Assembly (NCBI GenBank): GCA_035041965.1
Contig: JAPYMA010002957.1
Coordinates: forward strand, 1 to 64,000
Origin: Anisakis pegreffii
Lineage: Eukaryota; Nematoda; Chromadorea; Rhabditida; Anisakidae
Direction of reading: 5' to 3'
DNA: 64,000 nucleotides
The notes beneath the pieces are model-generated. The model had not been told where the DNA came from. It searched no databases and saw only the letters and a program-made list of their open reading frames with translations. Shown in pieces: positions 27,296 through 44,000 of the stretch. A program made the position numbers and the translations under genes. The stretch's first letter is position 1, and every line of letters starts with the position of its first letter.

Positions 27296-28845
27296 CAATT
27301 TTTTAGAGAATCAGTTTCCACTTATGTGAACCGATATACTGAATCGCCAGACTCATCATTTCAAACTGTGTTTAATGTGCCAGTAAAGGTTTGACCGTGA
27401 ATATCTTCGAAAACAGTGCAAATATTCAGTAAGAGAATAAAATCTTGAAAAACTGCTGTAAAGTAATGCTATTTTTAAGAGAAACGCTATTCTCCAACGA
27501 TCCTTCAACATTCGATCTGGGCAACTAGCCATTGCGAATGGCTATGGTGGGAATAACGGCCTGCGGATGACTTGTGGCTATATAGACAGTTCGCCAATTA
27601 TGAACAGGTGACAATTCGCCAAGAGACAGAACTCACTTGATTTGATAGCTGTTATAACTTTTTAACACCAATTAGGCGCAAATAAATCCAGGCGATTTTT
27701 GTACCGTTTTGTAGCGCAGATCCAAGAGAATAATACGTAGAGGGTGCGGCAATAAAGATATACTTGAGATTTTGCGCTTGGCTGAATGGACAACAGTTCA
27801 AGATGTAACTGAACTTGTTACCCATCCGACAAGGGAAATTCACAATCAAGATATATACCATCATGTGGCCGAAATTGAGTAACCTAGAATACTACAATAA
27901 ACTTTGACGGCAATTGTTAAGTTATGATAGTTGTGCCACTTGGCATGATCGATGGTGTTGTGCAGTAGTTGCAACCGGTATGTGATCTAGAGTAGCTGAA
28001 ATTCTCTGTCTTAACAGAAAAAATTAGGAAGAAAAATGTACACCGTCTTGTAGCCAAGATTCACTAGTTTTCAAAAATGTGGTCAACTTCAACACTAATT
28101 GTTAGGCCACGACAGTTATGCCGTCAGTTAACCGATTAATTTTCTATTGAGAGGGACGAATTTGTTACGTTTGTAGCAAGTTGGCAAATAATGAAAAGAT
28201 ATTAGAAAGTATGGGGCGGAGCGTTGCGTTGAGTAGCAAATCGTCCTAGCACCACTAGCATGATTTCGTAATAACATATCAATAAAAATATACTACGCAC
28301 ACGTGCTGTATATACGATTCAATAAGTATATGAATGCATTTGTACTTTATGACTCAGCCGAACGTGTTCAATCACGTTAAAGTGGTTGGTGTATAACGTT
28401 TTTATCTGTGCTATCTCTTTGATCTCTGTCATTGTGTTGCGTTGCTGCTGCTGTTGTAAAGTTTGATGGTTTTTTGCATCATCCATAAGCAGTTCCTAGC
28501 CGATATTTTCGTAAATAGATGTTAACGGTTGTCAGTGTTTACGAAGCCACATCAAAGGGTAACACGTGTCGGTAAACACGTACGTACATGCTCCTAATAT
28601 CATTCACGCATACAACATCTCACTTCTTTTAGGTAGTCGTAAGCACTGTTTCACCCTTTCAAGCACATCAATAGTTCTTTAAATTAACCATCTCATGTTT
28701 CAAGTCGTTAAATCCCTTGTAACCATCGGACTGACTAACTGAATCAGAATCATTCGCATCCATCAACCGGCACCGCTAACTTTGTTTTCGAAACAGTATT
28801 CAACTGACTGATAATTTTATTCGTGAACTGTGAATTAATGAAACA

Positions 28846-30087
28846 ATGTTTGATGAAACGAACTTCAGTCAACGGCTATTTGCTGGTGTTTCAGCCGGTA
28901 CGTATTGCCAGGACGATCATCCGAGCTTGACACTGAACAGCGATGATATATCTGCGTATACCGCCATGAAACGAGAAAATCCACCAGTTGATATGCACGG
29001 TTATGCAGCTGATGATTATTCATTGGATGATAAATCACTTGTGAAAGCCACTTCAATGGCTTTTGAATGTTCTTCAAGCCCAAGTCGTCTATGCAGCGAT
29101 GATCCAATGCTGGCTCAGTTCGATGCTGATCAACTGAAAATAGATGAAAATTTCGATCTCACTGAATATTTGAGAGATGACGAAGAGGATTTTGATGATA
29201 AATCAATATGCAACGCAATAGGTTAGTCTTAGCTTGAGTTACTGCCACTCTGGCTCCACTGGAATTCAATCGACTTTCAGTTTTGTTCTACGATCATTTT
29301 TTTCCATTCCTAATGGTGCCCTTGTGAAGTTTTCTTTAATTTCATGTCTGAAAATAACTTTAAATTTGCTCAGTTTTCAGGTCCGAAATTTGCACAGAAG
29401 CCACTCTCTCCATCGCCGATAGTTGCCTCTACAGCGAATGGTTTTCGTGCTGATCCAGATTCACTATTATATAACGAAAGTGGGGAACAAGCGGAAGATA
29501 TGCATGAGCATGTGGATTGCACGGCAGTGGATGACCACGATCCGATGCCGTCAACCACAAAGCAGTCGTCGTTACATTCAACAATTAATAATTCGAACAA
29601 AATATCAAAACGCGGTCGCCCAATGAAGATAACGAGTCGTTCAAAGCAAGCTATGTACGCACGCGAGTATCGCTTGAAACACAAGCAACTGCTGAGTACT
29701 TACGAAAGACGAATGAAAGAACAGGACGAAGAAATTGCGACTTTAAGAAAGCAAAATCAGCAAATGATGGAATCTCTTAATAAGCAAATTAGTTTGAGAA
29801 ATACACTGGCCAAGCAACTTCGCCATTATTCATCCATTAATTCCCAGCAGAGTGGTCACTTACAAGTGACTCTCGCTGATATTTTTTCGAATCCATCAAC
29901 CCAACAACTTCTCAAGAACACGAAGACAAAAGGTTGTTGTGTCTATATGAACGACGATAGTTTTACGGTACTGTCATGTGAGGCATGTAATGCTTATTTT
30001 GGTAGCGTCATTCAAGGTCCTTCGAAAAACGCGAAGTTTATATCGTCTAATGGTAATCCGAATGGGTTCGATACTCCAGTCAATTAG
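28846..30087 (+). CDS. bZIP transcription factor, CREBZF/Zhangfei-like
   Basis: Nuclear transcription regulator. Exons 28846-29221 and 29381-30087 join across a 159-bp GTTAGT...TTTTCAG intron, which splits a Gly codon, to give 360 residues. The N-terminal third is acidic (EYLRDDEEDFDD near 108-119). The bZIP lies at about 200-270: KRGRPMKITSRSKQA, then YAREYRLKHK, then a coiled coil with Leu/Ile/Met at heptad spacing. The usual invariant Asn of the basic region is Ser, in SKQAMYAREYR. The C-terminal GCCVYMNDDSFTVLSCEAC (about 310) resembles the segment after the zipper in CREBZF, which favours that family over CREB/ATF. HCF-1 binding is known for CREBZF, but no clear [DE]HxY motif is visible here (only DHDP). 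The start is the first ATG in a long open exon. Confidence 0.85.
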
Positions 30088-33000
30088 GTTTGATGATCAC
30101 CTATCAAAATTGTTCGAAGCTGTCATTGTTCTGTCTGCAATTATGTTTCCATTCGTAAATCTCATACTTTATCATTGACCTAGTTTCGAAGTGTGATTAA
30201 TTGTTGTACTCGGTGATAGATTCTAGCAGTTCTTTCTCAATCGAACTTTATGCTGATGTCGAAGTTTCTAGTTGCGGAGAGCTGAGGGAGTACATCGAGC
30301 GGCTCGTTTGAACAAATTGTGCATTTTTGAAATCGTTTTGTGTAATTACGTTTTCATTTGTTAGGTTCCGATTCCTCATATCCTCTTTGCATTATTATGT
30401 GAAAACTGTTTCTTTTATTAAACAAATACCTGCAATTTTTCATCATCATCCAGTTCCAGGTTCATTGTTTGTGTACTTCACCTACCGTTGCTTAATTCCA
30501 TGACAGAAGCTTTCTTCACAATCCATTTTTTCTACGCAAATTGATTCCAGCGAAGTGCGGTTAATTGAATCGTGTGAATTAATGAAACTAATGAATGTTT
30601 TGTTGAAGAATGTTTTTCGTTGAATTACTAGCTATTACTGCTAATGTCTTGAATGATAGTACTATATCGTATAAATTTTGAGTTTTTTGTATTGTTTTAA
30701 TCGAATTCTAACCCATCTCAAGCAAGTTTCGAATGATCATGAAGTGAAAGATGGAACTTTGAAAATGCAATAGCTCAGAGATAAGCTGTCCATTCATTCA
30801 AGATCGTTTTTCCATCACATTTGCGTGAGTCTTGGCATAGAGGCTTACCGAATCGTCTATTTCATTTTCGTTGCATTTTATTAATCATCATCGTACGCTG
30901 ATCATGTTCATATGTTCTCTGGCTTGCTCTATATGTCCATTTTGGTTGTCATTCTAGCAGTACTTGTTGATCTTCTATTAGTGCAAAGCGTTGTTTATTT
31001 TCATATGTTATCATGGTTTATCATCGTGCACTCATCATATTCAATGTTTTTTTGTACTCATTATTCATTATCACATTTACTCTTATCATATACCATGTCA
31101 TGTCCTACGCCATTGTTATTGTCGTTATTAGAGTCTATTATTGTTGTTTGTATGATAGCGTGGAACTGTTTTACTACTCAAACGATCGAAATAGCCTTCT
31201 TTCTTCGGTCCCATTTACAGTTCACCACTGGAATGCGGTTTGCGGTCGATGCAGTTCATTATCGATCTCGAGTTGTTCAACAGTTCCGAATTATTTCTGT
31301 AATGTTAAAATACTGGTGCATTTGTAAAAATTCAAAAAATTCAGCACAGAAATCATCATATGTTAATTGTCAACATTTTATTTTGTATGTTAGTGTTGTC
31401 GTGGTGTTATGTGAATTCTCTATGATAGGTCTCACAATTGAAAAATTTATGTCTTGATCTTTATTATATTCTTTATGCATCTATTAACAGTTCGATAATT
31501 TTGTGATGTTATTGCTGTCAGTTGAATAATATTGGTAGTAGTAACAAAAAAAATGGTGTTAACGAATGCAAGAATGAAATAATGTTTGACGCAATATTGT
31601 TCGCTCTTACACAGCAATACATTTATGAACGTGCCCTCAGCTATACAATTGAGCATCATAAGTACATGCATCTGTTCGATTCCCGATCAAGAATTGTTCA
31701 TTCATTCGAAAGTCGATAGATTTATAGCGCTAAGGTAAGAGGTAATCATCGCTAAGAGTGAGAAATTGCTCGTTTCATTGTGGTCTAGTTGTCGTATCTT
31801 TTCAGTGTTATAGTTACCATATTCATATGATAATAATGAATTTATTTAAAACTGGCATACCACATGTGTCCGGGGTGGTGACGGATATTCCATGCTAGTT
31901 GTTATGTAGTGCGCAACAAGAAACACTCATCAAGATGTCAGGTCACTGTTTCATTGTATGAAATGTGGTGACAATTTTGTTGATATGGTCACATATTCAG
32001 GCTATTTTTATTCAACAACAGACGATGATAGTGTATTCAATGCTTGTTGAACAAAATGAAACAGTGACACAATAAATCTTCTCGCGATTGCTAGGAGACT
32101 TTTGAAGAATGCGTTCGTTCAGAAAAATTTTTTTTGAGGCACTTAAAGGATTTTGTAACGCGAATAAACAGCAAGAGGTGTAGTTCAAGAGAAGAAACGT
32201 TCAACAAAAGTCGTTCATCAGCAGATATTATTTGCGTTTGCATTTGTTTTACGGTTGTGTTCGTTTACTGAAAATATTCATTTGTTTTTTCATTTATTTT
32301 CTTACGTTTATTGACCAATGTATTCGTAAGTGGTTTGTATTGTCTTCCTCAATTTTCCCCATCGCTAACATTTATCTGTTCTCTTCATCGATTATATCAC
32401 TCACAATCAGTTCTTGTCGTCGACGAGCTTAGACCATCGTTTACCTTAGCTCTCAGAATGATTTTCGTTTTCGTGTTCAAACTTCCATCTACCATCCAAA
32501 TACTCTCTCTCTCTTCGATAGCTTTGCTTAAACTGTGTTCGTATCCAAAATTTAACCTCAGTTCACTTCAAACTTCGAGTACCGTGCCGGAGAAGTTGCT
32601 CTATTTTCAAAAAAACGTTTCATTCTAAGCTGACGCTAGGTTTTAATCAAAAACTTAGCATTTCCGTAGGGTAAAAGTCGATCAAAATTCAGACATTAAC
32701 TCACGGGCTTATGTCCAGCCTGGGTTTAGGCTGGATGATCTGTTCCACAGTCGGTTTGAGGAGTGATGCTTATTATCGATACCTCACCATTGCCACAGCT
32801 CATTTGCGCTTGTGGAAAGAATTAATTGACAATGCTCCCTCCCCCCACCCCCCCACCCCCCACTCCCTCTCCGATTCGAAGTGGAAATTTTCGATGCATG
32901 AAATAAGAATATTTTCATATGGAGATATTGTCAAGCGTTTTGTATTCGTGTTGTTCTTCATGTAAATATTCAATTTGTTGCGTGTTTTATATGTGCGAAC

Positions 33001-34600
33001 ACAAATCAATATGTACACATGAACTAAAACATTTCTATTGTGTTATACCTCGTAGTTTGTAGTACACACCACATTCGTTCAGCTCGAAACTGCGCATCGC
33101 TGGAATTCATTGTTTTAGCAGTGAGACACAGTTTTGGTAGCAATACGATCTCGTTTCGCATTCCAAAGTCTTCATGCAAACATCTCCCTCTCCCACTATT
33201 CAGCCACAAGTTTCAAATTCTGCCGCAATGATTCGGAATTTGTGCAGAGATTTTGCACCATTCCATTTCTGAGCAAACTGGTTTGATGGAATCAACAGAT
33301 ATAGAAAAAGCATCGTTTGTTTTTTGTTGAATTGGTGGTGATAAAAAATTTCTTTCGTTGATAAGTTTCAATAAGTGATTTACAATTGAAGTGTTTACAA
33401 TGTGTTGTATTTTGAGTGCTGACAGAAGTGATTTTGAACTGGTAAGTTGTCTCCTGCTTGCTTTTATTTTGGATTGCAATTGATATTTCTTTGTTATCTT
33501 TGGTTTTTGTTTGCTTATCAATGTATTCATTTTTTTGGTTCTTTGTGGCTCAATTCGCTGCCATTACTTCAAAACAGACAATTTGGTTAGCAATTTCACA
33601 GGCATTTTTATCATTCACATCGTCTTCATTATTTCTTTTGAAGTCAACTGCTTTGACGGGATAAAGACGTTTGTAGAATCATCAAAATCCGATACTTCTC
33701 CCAGATCTTTGGGAGAAGAAATATAGATGTTTTATTCCAATCCATACAAGTTGAACTTAGGCTTATGTCAATAAATGAACTACATTAATAAGTGGCGACG
33801 TAATGGTGCAATGGCGCGGCGCCGAGACGTTCAATACTCTGATCTGACGTTATTTTAGTCTATCAGCTTGAATTTCGTCGTTCATCTCAGCGTTTATTCA
33901 AAGAGTATCGATACCAAACTCATTCTTGCATCAATGCTGAATGTTTCGGTCCATTCAGAATGCCGCTGGCAATAGATAATGATAGGAAGCATCAATTCTC
34001 AAATGTTTTAAGAAGTGCATTTTCTCCGAAGAGGAGCAGGCATTGGAGTGGAGTGTTTGAAGATTAACGATCGTTTGGCGTAGTAGATAGGTTACAACCT
34101 CAATAACAACCATACGCTTTTCTTGGTCAGCCATATGAATTGTCAGTGGATGTGTAATGTCAAATTGATCCATCATATCGTTTCTACGTTTATCATTGCG
34201 CGATGCTATTGATGAGTTTATTCAAGAATTATTAATGTAGTCGCCAATGGCACAGGTTTGATCAGATAAGATTTCGTAGAGATTATGTGATATATTATGT
34301 AAGCTTATGCCGTTATCTACTCATATTTATTTTACAAGTATGCAAAAGTAGAAGGACTTTATGATATCGAAGTGATCGAAATGTGGATGTTAAATCGCAG
34401 TTGACGTTCACCTATCACCCCCTCCCGTTTAAGAGTCGTCAGACGATAGCGAATGCAGACACAATGGTTCCAACGGACTTATTAAAATGAGTATAATAAA
34501 ATGAAAATAATAATGACTTGTAAATACAACAACCATAACAAAAGAATCACAGTAATAGTACAAGCAATACAAAGTGTAATGTGCAGTGGTGGACTATCGA
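30088..34600. other. AT-rich intergenic region and possible long 3' UTR
   Basis: No supported gene. A T-rich open frame at 30912-31457 (181 codons) and its overlapping neighbour encode strings of hydrophobic residues with no family signature. They could be 3' UTR of the bZIP gene or chance. A C-rich tract at 32836-32870 is the only strong local anomaly. Minus-strand open frames at 33213-33530 and 33955-34176 are unrecognised. Confidence 0.4.
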
Positions 34601-34632
34601 AAGAGAGTTGGGCGTTTTAAAATATACCTAGC

Positions 34633-34986
34633 ATCAGACCAGTAATCATTGTTTTAGCTCACGAAGAAACCAAAACCATGTCTCACATGACGATCACTAT
34701 ACTGAAGGAAGCCAGTTACCCAGAGAATGTCAGTTTCTACTTATACGTCGACGTCGTTGATTTCTCTATGATATATTGCAGACTGCTGTTGTACTTTCAT
34801 GCATCCACGCACTTTCCTTTGTGCAATTTAATGAATTATATGAATTTGAATGCGAAAACGATCTTGTTCGTAGATAATGTCCAACTGCTACAGATTGATA
34901 AGTCAAAATCGTTAGTGGAGACTGCGAGGAAAGTTATTAATGAATACGTGAATGCACAACTAATGAAACTGAATAATTTTCACTAG
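34633..34986 (+). pseudogene. Glycosyltransferase-like fragment, probably GT49 (B4GAT1/LARGE type)
   Basis: An open stretch reads RPVIIVLAHEETKTM, then TILKEASYPENVSFYLYVD, and later FPLCNLMNYMNLNAKTILFVDNVQ. This order suits the core of GT49/LARGE-like Golgi glycosyltransferases: a strand, a spacer, a Pro-x-Asn-Leu-x-Asn helix, then a hydrophobic strand ending in the metal-binding DxD. Here the DxD position reads VDNVQ, so the metal site appears lost. The frame ends at a stop (about 34984), and no further exons of the family were recognised downstream, including the unrecognised open frame at 35110-35352. This looks like a partial or dead copy. The family call rests on motif order, not an alignment. 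Confidence 0.4.
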
Positions 34987-35860
34987 ACATGAAGTAATCA
35001 CTCTAAATTTCGATAACTGGCAAAGAAAATTCGAAAGAACCGGAAGATCTGAGCAGAGAATTCGAAATTGATGAGGAGGGAATGAAAGTCATAGTATTAA
35101 GCTCAAAACTTGGATTCGGCACTCGACGCTTTAATATTTCGAGGGTTGTTGACGTTTCACTCATATTTTGATAAGACTTCGAGGGAATGTTCTAAAATTT
35201 TCGTACCACCAGAAAACTGTTCGTTCGTGCACAGATCAAGAAAACACCTAGGTTTTGATATATGCCTTCATAATATTAAGCATCAACACTTTTTCCAAAC
35301 CATTGTTGATGACCGCCTCGAAAAAGCATCTAAAGTCTTCAGAGGATCATAAACCATGCGCTCAGAACAATACTTGATTAATGCAGCCAAGTTAGACCAT
35401 CCAGACGGTTTTGGCCAGCTATATAAATGATGGAATGTGGCCTGACTAGATTCTGAAATGATCATTTCAAAAGTGAAATTAAGTCATGTTCATTCCTCAC
35501 AAATTTATTTGTCCGTTTAGATCACAATGGAATCAGAAAAATGTTTATGTTGATGAATTAGCACGAAATAATAATGGACAAGAAACACTCAGTTAGAGCG
35601 AATCAACAAAGCTAACGCATCTTGTTATTTTGTGTTACTTTGTTTGATATGTGAAGTATAAATAATAACAAGATGTTGAGCTGTTCTATGATGATGACTA
35701 ACAATGAATCGATTTTGTTTATGACATTAACGATTTTCCCCCTCAAGAAAAATGCCCTCAATCTTGGGATAATCCTCCTGATCGAAATTCGTTTTTATCA
35801 CGGACGTGACTGACTCAGTGGTGATTTTAAAAGAACGCGAATCTTTGGTTAATGCTGAAT

Positions 35861-35868
35861 AATTTCAG
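35861..35868 (+). other. Candidate spliced-leader acceptor for aconitase
   Basis: AATTTCAG ends at 35868, twelve bases before the aconitase ATG at 35881. Many nematode mRNAs are trans-spliced at such a site close to the start codon. It could instead be the acceptor of an ordinary 5' UTR intron. Confidence 0.55.
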
Positions 35869-35880
35869 AGGTGAGGAAGA

Positions 35881-41066
<5,186 letters not shown>

Positions 41067-44000
41067 AATCGAACGTTACAGTGATCATTCAATCGATTTT
41101 GCATTCATCGAATGTGCAATCGATCAGATATCACTGTTTCGTCCACATACATTCTGCTTATCCCCAACCGAACTCTTCGAATCCCTCTTGAAAAAAAATG
41201 ACATTGAAAGAATTGTGAATTGGAACATCACTCGATTGAAACGCTCAATGATTGCAAATACCCACATCGTTTTCTTAGTTGTTATAGGTTTTTATACTTT
41301 ACCTCCTCATCACTCTTCTTGGTTCAGTTACGATTTTTGTTCGTTTCCAATACAATCGCATTCTTATTTTGTTAGCTGTAAATCTTTAGCCAGCCTCTGC
41401 TGTTGTATTCTTCTTCACGATAATGTGCATCGTTTGTGATAATTTTAGTTTGTCAGAGTCTGTTATTTCGTCAAATTCGTTGAATTATTTTTCTATTTTT
41501 TTTGGTCACTTTTGTCCTTATATCGTTTACGAATCTATATTAGTATATAGATGATACGAATCTTATATTAGTGTGTAGAGAAGGAATTTTCTTAGGCAAT
41601 TTCGGTTGTACGAAAGGAATTTCTTAGGAAAAATCTCAGGAAAACTTCCGGCAATGTTTTACGTTGGCCAGCATGTCGTCTACACTCGATATATACATAT
41701 ACATATTTTCTCGTCTAAACTGAGCATTATCATTCTCGCAATGATGTTTTTTTTTTCATTTTTCTCAAAGCGATACTTCAATTCAAATTCGAGAACTCAG
41801 CAACTAAGTGCTTTTTGGTATGTGCTGCAAGCATAGAATGGCGTTTGTTCTGAATTGTTTCTATAAATGAGTATTGAGTGAAGCAAACCATTTGAAAAAA
41901 AGTGTTCGGGTGATCGAAGAAAACGTTCAATTGTAGGGTTTTAGCATGTTCAAGATTACATCCACATCTTGAATTTACCTCATCGTTTATCACTTTTTAT
42001 TGCTCATCAGTTAGTCTTTTTCTATCGTCAGTATTTTAGAGGCAATCAACAGATGTTTTTCGAAGTGTTAACTTCTTTCGATTGCAGTTAGATCACTATT
42101 TTATTTGCGTTATTTTCACGTTTTATATTTTGATAAGCGCATGTATGGTATGTCTGTCTGTTGTATTCTTATTATATCGTGTGTGATTATTATTCATCGT
42201 TTGTTATCATCTTCATCATTATTTAAATTTGTATCGTTATTGATTTAGGTTTATGTAGTTGAGAGTTGACTATTTTAAGTATTATTAACTTCGAATTTGG
42301 TATTTTTAACGAAAAAAATCTTTCACAGAGTTTTGCAAATAGTGCGTAATTGTTTTCAAGTTGATCCATTTTCTTGTCTCATATCGATTGTGTGAAACGA
42401 GAGATTGAATATAATCAGTTTCAAGTGTGATATACTAAAATATTTTGTGATTATAAAGTAATTTTCAAAATGAGTCAATGCTCGTCATTATAATGATACA
42501 TTTCGAGAAATTCTTCATTGGTGTATGCCATACTAAATTCATTAATATCTAATTTTCGATTTATTATTTTTAAAATTCCAATCTACTGAATCGTTGTTTC
42601 GATTGAATACGTTGACGACGATAGCACTGATAGTAGCCAACTGGGTGCAGCGCCTTGCAGATAACTACGAGTTATTGCATTCGCTCGATTTGTAGAGATT
42701 AAGTTTAGGGTTATGGGTAGTATGGCAGATTGCATGACAACATAAGCCGTCACGCTGATTGCCGACTCTCATTATTCTTCATGTCCGTGAATTATCGCTA
42801 TCACCTGAATTATTATTATATTTATCATCACTTTTAGCATTTTCTACCATTTATGTGATTTTAGGGCAATCCGCAATAGAAGGTCATCCATGTTTTAGGT
42901 TTAACAATCCGAATCTAGGTTTGTTTCTCGCAAATGACGCTAAACTTGAAGTTTTTAAAATTTGTAGTTTTCGTCCGCTTGTTAGAGTTGTCCACGAACT
43001 GAATATCATACGAATGTGATATTTGGCTGTGTGCACAATGAGTTTTTTTAAAGACTGCGTGCTTTACTGGTGGGATGTGGGGATGGGGGAATTTTGGGAA
43101 TCCCGTGCCCGACTTTCTTCGAGTCAACCACATTTTCGGCCAGCCGACTGGGAAATTCCGTCCTCGATTTTCCCTTTCATTGACTTTTTTTTCGTCCCCG
43201 CACCACGCTATGCTATACATTGCAATCATGTTCAGTGCATTCGAACTTAATTTAAAAATCACTTGCGCAGTTTCAATGGTTCACAGTTGATATGTTTAAT
43301 GGCTGGTATGTTTGATATGGCTTTTTTTGGGATTCTGAATTTCTAGTTATTCACAGAAACAACCTTGAAGAAAGAGTGTTAAGAAATGGCCACAAAAACC
43401 CCGAAAATAGTCTGAACAGTACATGCATATTCATTCAGGTTGATAGATATAAGCTGATCTAAAAGAGTAACGAGATTGATTCTATGTAAATTGCATAATT
43501 ACAGCTTGTAATTGCATAACTTGTCATCTTTATAGGCCTATATCGGTAATTGGTCTCAGAGGTAACGGTGTTAGTCAAATGACAACAACAGTTGAACAAA
43601 CACCTTATAGGTGATCATTAGGCATGCTCAGAAGTATTATTGTAATGCACATACATCGTCGGGTAGTAGTGTGCTGCTGGTGACCAATTAAAAAATGAGA
43701 AGTCTTTCGAAGAAATGTCGTCTTCTTGCTGTTTTACATATGCTTTGTGAGAAGTCACGATTAGTAAGGGATTCATTGAGATTAGTCGCAGTCAAAGATG
43801 GGCACGCTGCTGAAAACCAGTAGCTTGGCTATCGCTGATCCGCTGAGAAGAATGCGCTATTGCTATTATCGCCAAAACAGTAGCTCACCTCTGGTCGCAG
43901 TTATTGCCTATCGCAGTGTGCTTCTCATTTGCTCAGCAGAGTCTGAAAATAAGTATGATGACTTATTTGATTGGCTGACAGAATGAAGTGTTGTCAGGAA

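Larger units (their letters stand above)
19990..28845. other. Intergenic region between peptidase and bZIP genes
   Basis: About 8.9 kb with no supported gene. It contains the 5' flank of the peptidase gene (on the minus strand GGCAGCAG directly precedes the ATG), simple repeats, a lone hAT-like end and a 72-bp tandem array, listed separately. Overlapping open frames at 22560-22963 on both strands, 131 codons on minus, have no recognisable domain and are treated as chance. The 5' UTR and promoter of the bZIP gene probably lie in the last several hundred bases; CTTTTAGG at about 28627 could be a splice acceptor. Confidence 0.45.

Noticed and set aside
43060..43260. GC-richer stretch with open frames on both strands
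   Set aside because: No inverted ends, target duplication or recognisable protein; not enough to call a transposon or gene.
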